Source: Pseudomonadota bacterium
GTDB taxonomy: Bacteria > Pseudomonadota > Alphaproteobacteria > Rhizobiales > Pleomorphomonadaceae
DNA: 64,000 nt
Reading direction: 5' to 3'
Assembly (NCBI GenBank): GCA_023436885.1
Contig: JAEZHI010000050.1
Span: 1-64,000, forward strand
The notes below the pieces were generated by a model, which saw only the letters and a list, made by a program, of their open reading frames with translations, had not been told where the DNA came from and made no database searches. A program made the position numbers and the translations under genes. Shown piece by piece: positions 28,766 through 38,997 of the stretch. The first letter of the stretch is position 1, and each line of letters begins with the position of its first letter.

Positions 28766-30234
28766 TGGTCAGGCGGCTGATGTTCCAGGGCACCGGATCG
28801 GACGTGGGCAAATCGCTGATCGTCGCGGGTCTGTGCCGTCTTTATGCCCGTCAGGGCCTCAGGGTCCGCCCCTTCAAACCGCAGAACATGTCGAACAATG
28901 CCGCGGCCACTCTTGATGGCGGCGAGATTGGTCGGGCTCAGGCCCTGCAGGCACGGGCCGCGCGGGTGCCAATTTCCGTTCACATGAACCCTGTGCTGCT
29001 GAAGCCGCAATCGGAGATCGGATCCCAGGTGGTGGTTCAGGGCCGCGTGGTCGGGAACGCGAAGGCGCGCGACTATCAGGCCATGAAGCCCAAGCTGATG
29101 CCTGCGGTGCTGGATAGCTTCGCTCAATTGTCCGCAGATGCCGATCTGGTCCTGGTTGAAGGAGCCGGGTCGCCGGCAGAGGTCAACCTCCGCGCAGGCG
29201 ACATAGCGAACATGGGCTTCGCAAGGGCGACCGACACTCCTGTGATCCTGATCGGCGATATCGACAGAGGCGGTGTCATCGCGTCGCTCGTCGGAACCAA
29301 GGCCGTCATGGCAAAAGAGGATGCGGCGCTGGTTTCCGGTTATCTGATCAATCGCTTCCGTGGCGACGTATCGCTTTTCGATTCCGGGCTGGCCGAGATT
29401 AGCCGCCACACCAGCTGGCGCTCCTTCGGCGTAGTGCCATTCTTCTCCGCTGCGTCACGGCTGCCAGCCGAAGACGGCCTCGGCCTCATGAACCGATATG
29501 ATGTCCGGGGCGAAGAGGGGCGCAAGCGCATCGTCGTGCCGGTTTTACCGCGCATCGCCAACTTCGATGATCTTGATCCGCTGCGGCAGGAAGAAGGCGT
29601 TGAGGTCATCCTGACCGAGCCCGGCAAGCCCTTACCTGCGGCTGACCTGATCCTCCTGCCGGGGTCCAAGGCAACCATCCCCGACCTCCTCACCATGAAG
29701 GCAGAGGGCTGGGATATCGACATTCGGGCGCATGCCCGGAGGGGTGGCAAGGTGCTCGGGCTTTGCGGCGGCTACCAAATGCTGGGCCGGACATTACGCG
29801 ACCCGAAGCGAATCGAGAGCGATGTTGAGGCCATGGAGGGCCTTGGTCTGCTCGACGTCGAAACCACCATGACCGGCGACAAGCGTCTTCTCCCGGTAAG
29901 CGGCGTATCACTGCCCGACGAGACACCGTTTTCCGGCTACGAAATGCATGTTGGCGCCACCTCGGGACCCGACCGGTCGAGGCCCTTCGCCAAACTCTCC
30001 GACGGTGAGGCGGAAGGCGCCATCTCGAGTGACGGTAATGTCATTGGCAGCTATTGCCATGGCCTGTTCACCGACGATCGGCAGCGTGCAAGACTGCTTG
30101 CCTGGATAGGCGCAACGCAATCGGCACTAGCTTACGAGACCGGGATTGAACAGGTACTCGACGGTCTCGCCGACCATCTGGCGGCCCATCTCGACACGGA
30201 GGGACTTCTGGCGCTCAGCCAAAGGCAAGGATAA
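28765..30234 (+). CDS. cobQ: Cobyric acid synthase CobQ
   Basis: A 489-residue glutamine amidotransferase that amidates four side chains of adenosylcobyrinic acid a,c-diamide. The N-terminal dethiobiotin-synthetase-like ATPase domain begins [20 protein letters not shown] and shows [11 protein letters not shown]. The C-terminal GATase domain has [11 protein letters not shown], the nucleophile loop [14 protein letters not shown] (Cys) and the GSYCHGLF segment with the catalytic His. The start (TGATGG) overlaps the cobO stop. Its 3' end overlaps the end of cobD on the other strand by 20 bases. Confidence 0.97.
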   Translation: MVRRLMFQGTGSDVGKSLIVAGLCRLYARQGLRVRPFKPQNMSNNAAATLDGGEIGRAQALQARAARVPISVHMNPVLLKPQSEIGSQVVVQGRVVGNAKARDYQAMKPKLMPAVLDSFAQLSADADLVLVEGAGSPAEVNLRAGDIANMGFARATDTPVILIGDIDRGGVIASLVGTKAVMAKEDAALVSGYLINRFRGDVSLFDSGLAEISRHTSWRSFGVVPFFSAASRLPAEDGLGLMNRYDVRGEEGRKRIVVPVLPRIANFDDLDPLRQEEGVEVILTEPGKPLPAADLILLPGSKATIPDLLTMKAEGWDIDIRAHARRGGKVLGLCGGYQMLGRTLRDPKRIESDVEAMEGLGLLDVETTMTGDKRLLPVSGVSLPDETPFSGYEMHVGATSGPDRSRPFAKLSDGEAEGAISSDGNVIGSYCHGLFTDDRQRARLLAWIGATQSALAYETGIEQVLDGLADHLAAHLDTEGLLALSQRQG

Positions 30235-31207
30235 CCAGACCGAGCCAAAGAAGCCCCAGGACAGTGGCCATCAGGAACAAAGCCCTCCGGTAAAGGCGTA
30301 GCGCGCGATCGATGTCATAGGCATTGACCTCGGCACGGCCATCCCCCATCCAGGCGTCCTCGACGCGGGTATCGCCATAAACCTTGGGACCGTTGAGGCG
30401 CAGCCCGAGAGCACCCGCCATCGCCGCCTCGGGCCAGCCGGCGTTGGGCGACTTGTGGCGGCGGGCATCGCGATCCATCGCCCGGACGGCTGCAGCTGCC
30501 GATGCGCCGTCGTCGGCAAGAGCCGCCGCGACAATAGCCCAGGCGGTCAGGCGCGAAGCTGGCAGATTGACGAGATCGTCGAGCCTTGCCGCCGCCCAGC
30601 CGAAGGCCAGATAGCGCGGCGTCTTGTGACCAATCATCGAGTCAGCCGTATTGATCGCCTTGTAGGCGGCAGCACCGGGGAGCCCCAGAACCGCCATCCA
30701 GAACAGGGGAGCCGTTACCCCGTCGGAAAAGCTTTCTGCCAAACTCTCGATCGCAGCGCGGCAAACGCCTGCCGCATCAAGGTGAGCCGGATTGCGGCCG
30801 ACGATCTTGCCAACAGCAGCGCGCGCTGCCTCAAGACCTCCCTGGCGCATGGCATCAGCCACGGCTGCGACATGAACATGCAGGCTACGAGCGGCCAGCA
30901 AAGTCGAACCAACGACAGCAGCCAGACAAGGTCCGGCAATAGGGCCGGCAAGCCCGGCGAGCGTGCCTAGCGCAGCCGCGACCAAAGCACTCGTAATGAC
31001 ATTGACGCAGGTGGCAAGGATGCCATTTAGCCGGCGTCGATCTGCATCCAGTTCGTCTCGGTTCAGCGTGCGATCAAGAAAGCCGATCAGCGCACCCATC
31101 CATGTGACCGGATGCCCGATTTTTCTGAAAAGGAGATCGGGATAGCCGATCACCGATTCCAGGCCCAAAGCCAAGAGAGCGATGAGGAGGAATTCAAGCG
31201 GAGCCAT
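30215..31207 (-). CDS. cobD: Adenosylcobinamide-phosphate synthase CobD/CbiB
   Basis: A 330-residue inner-membrane enzyme that joins aminopropanol (or its phosphate) to adenosylcobyric acid. Hydrophobic segments alternate with conserved loops: [21 protein letters not shown] near residues 21-41, [34 protein letters not shown] near 138-171 and [30 protein letters not shown] near 185-214. These are family signatures. It is convergent with cobOQ. No other cobalamin genes and no obvious B12 riboswitch were seen in the window. Confidence 0.96.
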   Translation of the reverse strand: MAPLEFLLIALLALGLESVIGYPDLLFRKIGHPVTWMGALIGFLDRTLNRDELDADRRRLNGILATCVNVITSALVAAALGTLAGLAGPIAGPCLAAVVGSTLLAARSLHVHVAAVADAMRQGGLEAARAAVGKIVGRNPAHLDAAGVCRAAIESLAESFSDGVTAPLFWMAVLGLPGAAAYKAINTADSMIGHKTPRYLAFGWAAARLDDLVNLPASRLTAWAIVAAALADDGASAAAAVRAMDRDARRHKSPNAGWPEAAMAGALGLRLNGPKVYGDTRVEDAWMGDGRAEVNAYDIDRALRLYRRALFLMATVLGLLWLGLVILAFG

Positions 31208-31801
31208 ATCAACATCTCATCCGGAACCGCGGCCGATCGGCCAAAATGCGCCGGTCTTTCTGGCATGCATCCAATCATCCGGAAAGCCCCGATATATCGT
31301 CATTCACTTGAACCGAGCGGCGCAAAACGGGCACGAAGATGCCGCCTGATGAAGATCGAATCCGATGCGCTCCAAGCACCACGCAATCATGAGGCAGCTC
31401 GCAACAGAGCGCTTACCGTTAAATACTTACCGACGAATTCCATCAATGGTTGACAAGTCGGAACCAAATTTGAGTCACCAAGGCGACTTATTTCCTACCC
31501 TCGGACTAGGTGAAACGAAAACTGCGATTCATTTCAAGATTTTATTCGAGCATGACCGTCCGCTGCATCACGTTTTTCGCAAAGCAACTTAAGTCTAAAC
31601 CCCGCCACCCGGGAAGGGTTTGATTCATAAATTGACAAGGTAGACTCTGATCCACGCAAACCAAATGGGTTTTTCCCGTCAAAATGCCAGTCAAAATAAA
31701 AGTGGACTTCAGTCTTCAGTAACCAATCCATGCGTGTATTACCGGGTCACAGGTCTTCTGACAGATGTGTCCCGACCGCCTAAGATTGTAGAGACGTTAA
31801 A
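31208..31801. other. Long spacer between cobD and the chemotaxis operon
   Basis: This 594-base stretch is less GC-rich than its surroundings and has no credible coding region; the short frames in it have no family resemblance and no ribosome-binding sites. It must hold the divergent promoters of cobD and the chemotaxis operon. TTGACA hexamers occur at 31450 and 31632 but neither has a convincing -10 box at 16-18 bases. Confidence 0.6.
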
Positions 31802-32125
31802 TTGCTGCCACTCGAACAACACAGAGTGTCCATCGATCTGGCCGCCGTTCTTGACGCTTCCGCCGTCCGCGATCTGCACGCCGAGATCGAACCTCTCGTC
31901 GCAGAGACTACCTTCCTGACGCTGAATGCCGGCGCTGTCGAGCGTCTTGGCACCCAGGCCGTCCAGCTATTTGTTGCAACCGCCCGCGCGCTCGAAATGA
32001 ACGGTGGCCGGCTCGCGATCGTGAATACCACGCCAACCTTTCGCGAAGCCTATGCCGACCTCGGCCTGATGACCGAGTTCGACGCCCGGAGCCCCGTAAA
32101 TGCCGAGAAAGATACTGACGGTTGA
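31802..32125 (+). CDS. STAS-domain protein heading the chemotaxis operon
   Basis: A protein of about 107 residues resembling STAS-domain (anti-sigma-antagonist-like) proteins found before cheY in alphaproteobacterial chemotaxis clusters. It shows FLTLNAGAVERLGTQAVQLFVATARALEMNGGRLAIVN, the core beta-alpha-beta of the fold. Start choice is awkward: an in-frame stop lies at 31781, so only TTG at 31802 or GTG at 31826 is available and neither has a clear ribosome-binding site; the TTG retains the full first strand. The position of the phosphorylatable Ser/Thr of SpoIIAA-like proteins is occupied here by an alanine (NAGAVE), so classic phospho-switching is doubtful. Its end overlaps cheY by 26 bases. 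Confidence 0.75.
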   Translation: MLPLEQHRVSIDLAAVLDASAVRDLHAEIEPLVAETTFLTLNAGAVERLGTQAVQLFVATARALEMNGGRLAIVNTTPTFREAYADLGLMTEFDARSPVNAEKDTDG

Positions 32126-32468
32126 CGATTCCAGAACCATGCGCGACATGGTCTCCTACACGCTGAAAGGAGCCGGTTTCGAAGTCCTGGAAGCGGAGGA
32201 CGGGCTCAAGGCACTCAGCGTTCTCGCAAATCATCGCGTCGACCTGATCATCACCGACATCAACATGCCCAACATGGACGGCGTCACGCTAGTCAAGCGC
32301 GTGCGTGCCGGCGGGGCACATGTGTCGACGCCAATCCTCATTCTGACCACCGAGTCCGGTGACGACAGGAAGGCCAGTGGCAAGGCAGCAGGCGCAACAG
32401 GCTGGATCGTCAAGCCTTTCGCGCCAGAGAAGCTGCTTTCCGTCGTCAACAAGGTCTGCCCCGCCTGA
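32100..32468 (+). CDS. cheY: Chemotaxis response regulator CheY
   Basis: A 122-residue single-domain receiver. The acidic pocket is in ILTVDDSRTMRDMV, the phosphoacceptor aspartate in LIITDINMPNMDGVTL, the switch threonine in ILILTTES and the conserved lysine in GWIVKPFAPEKL. It has no output domain and would be phosphorylated by CheA in the next gene. The ATG lies inside the end of the STAS gene, in another frame, suggesting translational coupling. Confidence 0.95.
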   Translation: MPRKILTVDDSRTMRDMVSYTLKGAGFEVLEAEDGLKALSVLANHRVDLIITDINMPNMDGVTLVKRVRAGGAHVSTPILILTTESGDDRKASGKAAGATGWIVKPFAPEKLLSVVNKVCPA

Positions 32469-32486
32469 CCCTAACGGACGGCCACC

Positions 32487-34571
32487 ATGTCAACTCCGAC
32501 CTTCGGCTCCGACGAACTAGCACAGTTCCGCAGGACCTTTTTTGAAGAATGCACGGAACTGCTCGCCGACCTTGAGGAACGCCTCGGGGCGCTCGTCGCC
32601 TTTTCGAGCGATGTCGAGAGCCTCAATGCGATCTTCCGCGCCGTTCATTCGGTGAAAGCTGGTGCGGGAGCCTTCGGCTATACCGTGCTTGTCGGCTTCG
32701 CCCATCGTTTTGAGGCGCTGCTTGACCGGCTTCGGGACGGCAAAGCTGAGCTCGACGATCGTACTCTCGCCGCACTTGTTGCGGCGGCCGACGTGTTCTC
32801 AGCTCTGGTCGATGTGGCGCGTCAAGGCGACACGCCACCCGATGATTTTGGCGCTGAAGTGGCCGATGAGCTCAAAGCGCTCCTTGAGGGCGAAGCGGCG
32901 TCACGCTCTGAAGCCAGCCCCAACCAACACACCGTTGAGACGACCTCTGCGTTTGCAGAGAAGACCTATCGCATTATCTTCCGGCCCAACGCAGAGCTTT
33001 TTCGTCACGCCAACGAACCGCTTTACTTGATCCGCGAGCTCAAGACGCTAGGGGAGCTGACGGTTGACTGCGACCTGACCCGCCTGCCGCCCTTCGAGGC
33101 ATTCAATGTCGATGACGCCTATATCGGCTGGGTGATGACACTCACCGGGAGTTGTTCGCCGGCCGCGATTTCAGAAGTCTTCGAATTTGTTGACGACGAG
33201 TGCGAGCTGACCATTGAGGAAGTTGCCGACCCAGCGATCCAGTCCGAGGAAGCGTCACCGGTCGCGGCCCCACCGGTAAAACTGGTTCAGACAACCGAAA
33301 CGCCGGTTGCCGACAATAAGCAGGTCGAGGCCAAGCAAGCCGGCAAGACAGCTGCCATCTCTTCGATCCGCGTCGACCTCTATCGCGTCGATCGTCTGGT
33401 CAACATGGTTGGCGAACTAGTGATTGCCCAGGCCATGCTGGCCCAACAGTTCACCGAAAGCCGCGAGCACGATGACCCTGCGGCGCTCCAGGGATTCGAG
33501 CATCTGGCGGGACTGACGCGCGAGTTGCAGGAATGCGTGATGGCCATCCGCATGCAACCGGTCAAATCGGTGTTCTCGCGCATGCCGCGCCTCGTCCGTG
33601 ACGTCGGTCACAAGACGGGCAAGGACGTAAGGCTCGAGATGGTCGGCGAACAGACCGAGGTCGACAAGACCGTCATCGAAGAGCTGGCCGACCCGCTGAC
33701 CCACATGATCCGCAACGCGGTCGATCACGGCATTGAAGACACGCCGACACGTCTTGCCTCCGGCAAGCCGGCCGAGGGAGTCATCCGCCTTTCGGCCCAG
33801 CACGCCGGCTCGAACATTCTGATCCACGTCGAGGATGATGGCGCCGGGCTCGACCGCGATCGTCTGCTCGCAAAGGCCATCGAGAAGGGCATTGTCCCGG
33901 CGAGCGTCAAACTCTCCGGCGAGGAAATTGACGAGCTGATCTTTGCTCCCGGCTTCTCGACGGCTGCAGCCGTTACCGACGTATCGGGTCGAGGTGTCGG
34001 CATGGACGTCGTCCGCCGCAACGTGCTGGCTTTGGGTGGCCGCGTTCAGGTCACCTCAACGCCGGGCAAGGGCACGCGCTTCACGCTTGTGATCCCGCTG
34101 ACGCTCGCCGTTCTTGACGGCATGGTGGTGGCCGTTGGCTGGGAAAAATACATCCTGCCGCTGACCTCAATCGTCGAGTCCTTCCGGCCGGGGCGTGGCC
34201 AGATCCGCACCATTCCGGGTGGTGGCGAGGTTGTTTCCATTCGCGGCGAATTCGTCCGCCTCGTCCACCTCGCTCACGTGTTCGGAGTCGAAGAGGCGGT
34301 TGCAGATCCCTGTCAGGGTCTCGTCGTTCTGATCGAACTCGCCAACGGCACCAAGCTCGGGGTCGTCGTCGACGAACTGCTCGGCCAGCAGCAGGTGGTC
34401 ATCAAGTCCCTGCAGGACAATTACGATCCGGTTCCGGGTATTTCCGGCGCCACCATTCTCGGCAACGGGCGCGTCGCGCTCATCGTCGATATCGAAGAAC
34501 TTACCCGCCTACACGACCGGAACGCCCGCACCGCCGATATGGCGATGCTGCCGATCGCTGCAAGCGCCTGA
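32487..34571 (+). CDS. cheA: Chemotaxis histidine kinase CheA
   Basis: A 694-residue cytoplasmic kinase. The HPt domain carries the phosphorylated His54 in IFRAVHSVKAGAGAFGY. A linker with a P2-like region follows, then the dimerisation helices (SIRVDLYRVDRLVNMVGELVIAQAML, about 292-317). The ATPase domain has the N box LTHMIRNAVDHGIE, G1 VEDDGAGLD and G2 DVSGRGVGMDVVR. The C-terminal CheW-like domain begins GMVVAVGWEKYILPL. It should form the array with CheW and the receptor encoded next. Confidence 0.97.
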   Translation: MSTPTFGSDELAQFRRTFFEECTELLADLEERLGALVAFSSDVESLNAIFRAVHSVKAGAGAFGYTVLVGFAHRFEALLDRLRDGKAELDDRTLAALVAAADVFSALVDVARQGDTPPDDFGAEVADELKALLEGEAASRSEASPNQHTVETTSAFAEKTYRIIFRPNAELFRHANEPLYLIRELKTLGELTVDCDLTRLPPFEAFNVDDAYIGWVMTLTGSCSPAAISEVFEFVDDECELTIEEVADPAIQSEEASPVAAPPVKLVQTTETPVADNKQVEAKQAGKTAAISSIRVDLYRVDRLVNMVGELVIAQAMLAQQFTESREHDDPAALQGFEHLAGLTRELQECVMAIRMQPVKSVFSRMPRLVRDVGHKTGKDVRLEMVGEQTEVDKTVIEELADPLTHMIRNAVDHGIEDTPTRLASGKPAEGVIRLSAQHAGSNILIHVEDDGAGLDRDRLLAKAIEKGIVPASVKLSGEEIDELIFAPGFSTAAAVTDVSGRGVGMDVVRRNVLALGGRVQVTSTPGKGTRFTLVIPLTLAVLDGMVVAVGWEKYILPLTSIVESFRPGRGQIRTIPGGGEVVSIRGEFVRLVHLAHVFGVEEAVADPCQGLVVLIELANGTKLGVVVDELLGQQQVVIKSLQDNYDPVPGISGATILGNGRVALIVDIEELTRLHDRNARTADMAMLPIAASA

Positions 34572-34589
34572 CCTCTCGGAGCCCACTCC

Positions 34590-35102
34590 ATGGCAGAACC
34601 GCAAGACCCATCCAGCATCGGCCCAAACACCGGCCCAGACGCCGCTGCGACGCAAACGCGGCAGTTCATTTCCTTCCGTGTCGGCGATGACGAATTTGCC
34701 ATCGACATCATGGCAGTCCGTGAAATCAAGGGCTGGACGGAGACCACCGTCTTGCCGAACCAGCAAGACTATATGCTGGGCGTGCTCAATCTCCGCGGCA
34801 CGATCGTCCCGATTTTCGACCTTCGTTGCCGTTTCGGCCTCGGCCTCACCACGGCAACGCGCAGTCACGTCGTGATCATCGTGGCGATCAGTGGCCGCCT
34901 TCTTGGCCTTCTGGTCGATGCGGTCTCCGACATCCTGACCGTCAACTCGGCCGATATTCGCCCGGTGCCGGACGTCGATCAGCCGATCGATAATGCCTTT
35001 CTCGCAGGGATCATTCCCGTCGGCGACAGCATGGTCGTCCTCCTCAGCCTTGAAAACCTCTTTGCCAATCATGGCCCGGCGAACACCGCCGTCGCCGCCT
35101 GA
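34590..35102 (+). CDS. cheW: Chemotaxis adaptor protein CheW
   Basis: A 170-residue SH3-like adaptor linking CheA to receptors. The signature QFISFRVGDDEFAIDIMAVREIKGW starts near residue 29, followed by LPNQQDYMLGVLNLRGTIVPIFDLRCRFGL and LGLLVDAVSDILTV. About 25 extra residues precede the domain. It lies 18 bases after cheA and 24 before the receptor. Confidence 0.96.
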   Translation: MAEPQDPSSIGPNTGPDAAATQTRQFISFRVGDDEFAIDIMAVREIKGWTETTVLPNQQDYMLGVLNLRGTIVPIFDLRCRFGLGLTTATRSHVVIIVAISGRLLGLLVDAVSDILTVNSADIRPVPDVDQPIDNAFLAGIIPVGDSMVVLLSLENLFANHGPANTAVAA

Positions 35103-35126
35103 ACGGCCGTTCCAGGAACTGACATC

Positions 35127-38084
35127 ATGTCACTTACCTCACTGAAACTTCGTACTAAAATCGGCTTGATCGTCGCTCTGATGAGCCTGCCGATCGTCAT
35201 CCTCGGCTGGCTTTACGTCAGCAAGAGCGAGGAAGGCGTCGCCGTAGCCCGCAAAGAAGCCGGCGGTGTCGCCTATTCGGTAGCCGTGTGGGAAACGATA
35301 CGCGGCCTCGCCGTGTCTGCTCTCGATGACACAGCGACCCCAGCTACGGTTCTTCCTACCATTCCGGATCTTGCCGGCCTTGGACGCGAACACGACGCGG
35401 ACTTCGGTACCAGCCAGGCCGCGAAGGCTTTCAACGATGTTTTGGCAAGTTATGACTGGCCGCGCAGTCACGTGCCGTTCGACGCACGGCTGACCCAGTC
35501 GGTCAACACTGGGCTGGGCTTGATGTCCGCCGTTTCCGATGGTGCCGGCATTGCCGTCGATACGGAGGTCGACCACAACTACCTTGGTCAGGCGCTGATG
35601 AACCGCATTCCGCGCGTCCTTTGGTACCGCGTTGCGATCACCGGCAAGATTCGTCAAATGTCGCGGGCAAGCACCGTGTCAGTCGCTGATCTCAGCCTTC
35701 TCAAATCCCAGATTGCTCTTTTCGAGGATGCCTCTGGCGGCGCACTCGACGTGCTTCAGGTCGCAAAGTCGCACAGCACCGATGGTCGTATCGATGCTCT
35801 CAACGCCCAAATCTCGGCCTTCGCCGAGGCGGTCCCGCAGTTTGTCAAGGAAGCGGACGCCGTTACCGCCGCCTTTGAGAAGTCCGCTTCGCCGCAAAGC
35901 GTTGACGTCAGTCGCTTCATAGACGCCACCAAGGCACAGTCGCAGGCGAGCCAAGCGCTTTGGCACGGCGGTGCCGACACGCTGGTTGCCATGCTCGACG
36001 ACCACGCGGCGGGCCTCAGGAGTGCACTCTACACCACCCTCGCAATCGTGTTGGCGGCCATGGCTATTGCGCTCGCGGCCAGCATCTTCTTCTCGCTGCA
36101 GATCACGCGTGGTGTCGGCCGTATGATCGACTACATGCGCCGGATCACCGAAGGCGATTATGAGTTCGAGGTCGAGGGGAACGATCGGAAGGACGAGATC
36201 GGAACAATTGCCGGCGCAGTTTCCGTCTTCCAGAAGAATGGCAAGGAGATTGCCGAGCTTACGGCCAACTACAAGGGGCAGGCTGATGCCATCCGTCTGT
36301 CGCAGTCGGTTCTGGAGCTCGCGCTCGATGGCACAGTCCTTGATGCCAACGACATCTTCTGCAAGATCTTCGGCTACACGGTGGACGAGATCCGCGGCAA
36401 GCCGGCCTCGATGTTTGCCGACGCCGCAGCCCGTGAAAGCGCAGAATACAAACTGATGTGGGATGGTCTCCAGCGCGGCGAACATGTCGCGGGCCAGTAC
36501 AAGCGCATCGCCAAGGGTGGACGAGAAGTCTGGCTCGAAGTATCGTTCAACCCGATCATCGGGCTCGACGGCAAGCCGTTCAAGATCGTGCAGATTGCCA
36601 CCGACATCACGGCCCGTCGTCTGCAGGCTGCAGATTTTGAAGGTCAGATCGCGGCGATTTCCAAGGCGCAAGCCGTCATCGAGTTTTCACTCGACGGCAA
36701 GGTGCTGGATGCCAACGAGAATTTCCTCAACACCCTCGGTTACACACTGGCCGAGATCAAAGGGCAACACCACTCGATCTTTGTAGAGCCGGCTTATCGC
36801 GCGTCCGTTGACTACCGCATGTTCTGGGAAAAGCTCGGACGTGGCGAGTATGATGCCAGCCAGTACAAACGCATCGGCAAGGGTGGCCGGGAGGTCTGGA
36901 TCCAGGCATCCTACAATCCGATCCTCGACATGAACGGCAAGCCGTTCAAGGTGGTGAAATACGCCACCGACGTCACCGAGCAGGTGCGCTCTGCCGAAGC
37001 GTTGCAGGCAGCGGTCCGCGAATCCAAGGAAGTCATTGAAGCTGCCCGTGGCAACGACCTCACCCGGCGCGTGCCACTCGATGGCAAGACCGGCGAGATC
37101 GCCAACCTGTGCGAGGGCATCAACACGCTACTCGACACCATGTCGACCGTCGTCGCCGACATGATGGAGGCTGCAACCACCATCTCCAACGCGGTTGCCG
37201 AGATATCGTCGGGCACCACCGACCTCTCCCAGCGGACCGAGCAGCAGGCCTCGAACCTTGAGGAAACCGCAGCTTCGATGGAAGAGATGGCGGCTACCGT
37301 CAAACAGAATGCCGACAATGCCCAGCAGGCCAATCAGTTGGCAGCCTCGGCGCGCGGCACGGCAACCGACGGCGGCGACGTCGTCGGCAAGGCGGTCGAG
37401 GCCATGAGCCGTATCGAGACATCGTCACAGAAGATCTCGGACATCATTTCGGTCATCGACGAGATCGCCTTCCAGACCAATCTCCTGGCGCTCAACGCCG
37501 CCGTCGAAGCGGCGCGAGCCGGCGACGCCGGCAAGGGGTTTGCCGTTGTTGCCTCGGAAGTCCGCTCGCTCGCTCAGCGCTCATCCGGTGCCGCCAAGGA
37601 CATCAAGGCACTGATCGTCGAGAGCGGTGCTCAGGTGAAGGACGGCGTCAAGCTGGTCAACGACGCCGGTACGGCACTGACCGAGATCGTCGGCTCCATC
37701 AAGAAGGTGGCCGATATCGTCTCGGACATCGCAGCGGCGAGCCGCGAACAGTCAGCCGGCGTTGAGGAGATCAACAAGGCGGTCACCCAGATGGATGAGA
37801 TGACCCAGCAGAACTCTGCGCTGGTCGAGGAAAATGCCTCGGCAACTCGCATGCTGCAGGAACAGGCCGAAGCCATGCACGGGCGCATGTCGGCCTTCCA
37901 GCTTGGCGAGGCGGTCCGCCCGGTTCGTGCCGTGGCTGGCGACAGGAGCCGTCCGGTCGCCAAGACGCCGCCTCGTCCTTCCCAGCCAAAGAAAGTGGCC
38001 GCCGTCGGCGGACGCAACGCTCAGCGCTTGCAGTCCGACCTGCACGCCGCATTCGAAAATGATGCCGATTGGAAGGAATTCTGA
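35127..38084 (+). CDS. Methyl-accepting chemotaxis protein with two PAS domains
   Basis: A 985-residue receptor. A first membrane helix (about 11-31) leads to a helical extracytoplasmic region (about 32-298) and a second helix (about 299-325), then a HAMP domain ([25 protein letters not shown]). Two PAS domains in tandem follow: [25 protein letters not shown] and [24 protein letters not shown], both with PAC-like ends (QYKRI..GGREVW). The signalling tip [38 protein letters not shown] is intact. The protein ends in DWKEF, which fits the xWxxF tether for CheR/CheB. The ligand is unknown. The PAS domains may bind haem or flavin, but no diagnostic residue is evident. Confidence 0.95.
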   Translation: MSLTSLKLRTKIGLIVALMSLPIVILGWLYVSKSEEGVAVARKEAGGVAYSVAVWETIRGLAVSALDDTATPATVLPTIPDLAGLGREHDADFGTSQAAKAFNDVLASYDWPRSHVPFDARLTQSVNTGLGLMSAVSDGAGIAVDTEVDHNYLGQALMNRIPRVLWYRVAITGKIRQMSRASTVSVADLSLLKSQIALFEDASGGALDVLQVAKSHSTDGRIDALNAQISAFAEAVPQFVKEADAVTAAFEKSASPQSVDVSRFIDATKAQSQASQALWHGGADTLVAMLDDHAAGLRSALYTTLAIVLAAMAIALAASIFFSLQITRGVGRMIDYMRRITEGDYEFEVEGNDRKDEIGTIAGAVSVFQKNGKEIAELTANYKGQADAIRLSQSVLELALDGTVLDANDIFCKIFGYTVDEIRGKPASMFADAAARESAEYKLMWDGLQRGEHVAGQYKRIAKGGREVWLEVSFNPIIGLDGKPFKIVQIATDITARRLQAADFEGQIAAISKAQAVIEFSLDGKVLDANENFLNTLGYTLAEIKGQHHSIFVEPAYRASVDYRMFWEKLGRGEYDASQYKRIGKGGREVWIQASYNPILDMNGKPFKVVKYATDVTEQVRSAEALQAAVRESKEVIEAARGNDLTRRVPLDGKTGEIANLCEGINTLLDTMSTVVADMMEAATTISNAVAEISSGTTDLSQRTEQQASNLEETAASMEEMAATVKQNADNAQQANQLAASARGTATDGGDVVGKAVEAMSRIETSSQKISDIISVIDEIAFQTNLLALNAAVEAARAGDAGKGFAVVASEVRSLAQRSSGAAKDIKALIVESGAQVKDGVKLVNDAGTALTEIVGSIKKVADIVSDIAAASREQSAGVEEINKAVTQMDEMTQQNSALVEENASATRMLQEQAEAMHGRMSAFQLGEAVRPVRAVAGDRSRPVAKTPPRPSQPKKVAAVGGRNAQRLQSDLHAAFENDADWKEF

Positions 38085-38098
38085 TCGCATCTGAAACC

Positions 38099-38124
38099 GG
38101 GCCGCGGCGAAAGAGCCGCGGTCC
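38099..38124 (+). other. Hairpin between receptor gene and cheR
   Basis: GGGCCGCGG (38099-38107) pairs with CCGCGGTCC (38116-38124), with one G-U pair. There is no U-tract, so a role in mRNA stability or in setting the cheR level is more likely than termination. Confidence 0.45.
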
Positions 38125-38142
38125 AGTTCAGCCGGAGTATCA

Positions 38143-38994
38143 ATGGCCGCTCTCAGCACCGTTCCCGAACATCGCGAGTTTCCCTTCACGTTGAAGGAAT
38201 ACCGGCGGCTGGCCGCCTTCGTCCACGGTCGGACTGGCATTACCTTGCCAGACCACAAGATCAACATGGTCTACTCGCGATTGACGCGGCGCCTGAGGGA
38301 GCTCGGTTTCTCGGCATTTTCCGAATATTGCGAATATTACTCAAGCCCTGAAGGCGAGGATGAGATCGAATATCTCATCAATGCCTTGACCACCAACCTC
38401 ACGCGCTTTTTCAGGGAGAAGCACCATTTCGATCATCTTGCGGAAAACCTGCTCTCGGACCTGTCGACCGATGGTGTAAACGGTAGGACGCGCTTGCGTA
38501 TCTGGTCCGCCGGCTGTTCGACAGGTGAAGAACCCTATTCGATCGCCATGACCTATGCCGAGACGGCATCGTCGCGGGCACGGTGCGACACCAAGATATT
38601 GGCGACGGACATTGATAGTTCGGTGGTGGCCCGCGGCGCCGCCGGTCGCTACAGCGCGCATTCGGTGGATGAGCTTGGCAAAGGTCGTCGCTACCGCCAT
38701 TTCAGCGCCCAGAGCGGAGGCGAGTGGCAGGTCCGGCCGGAACTTCGCCAGCTCATTGCGTTCAAGCAGCTTAACTTGCTGGACACATGGCCCATGAAGG
38801 GGCCGTTTGATGCCATCTTCTGCCGCAACGTAATGATCTATTTCGACAATCCGACCAAGGCCCGACTCGTGCAGCGCTTTGCCGACCTTCTCGCCCCGGG
38901 CGGCTGGCTCTACATCGGACATTCAGAGACCATTCTCGACCAGAAGACGGTGTTCCGTCTGCGTGGCCCGACCATATACCAGAAGGGAGCCTGA
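38143..38994 (+). CDS. cheR: Chemotaxis protein methyltransferase CheR
   Basis: A 283-residue SAM-dependent methyltransferase acting on receptor glutamates. The N-terminal helical domain (about 1-90, LKEYRRLAAFVHGRTGITLPDHK) is followed by the catalytic domain with LRIWSAGCSTGEEPYSIAM (SAM site), ILATDIDSSVVARG, and DAIFCRNVMIYFDNPTKARLVQRF. All motifs are intact. The operon also encodes cheD and cheB, giving a full adaptation set. Confidence 0.97.
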   Translation: MAALSTVPEHREFPFTLKEYRRLAAFVHGRTGITLPDHKINMVYSRLTRRLRELGFSAFSEYCEYYSSPEGEDEIEYLINALTTNLTRFFREKHHFDHLAENLLSDLSTDGVNGRTRLRIWSAGCSTGEEPYSIAMTYAETASSRARCDTKILATDIDSSVVARGAAGRYSAHSVDELGKGRRYRHFSAQSGGEWQVRPELRQLIAFKQLNLLDTWPMKGPFDAIFCRNVMIYFDNPTKARLVQRFADLLAPGGWLYIGHSETILDQKTVFRLRGPTIYQKGA

Positions 38995-38997
38995 TCG

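Noticed and set aside
31112..31592. Short plus-strand frames in the spacer before the chemotaxis operon
   Set aside because: No ribosome-binding sites, polar random composition and overlap with the cobD start.
31632..31660. Sigma-70 promoter with TTGACA for the chemotaxis operon
   Set aside because: The -35 hexamer is perfect but there is no acceptable -10 box at 16-18 bases.
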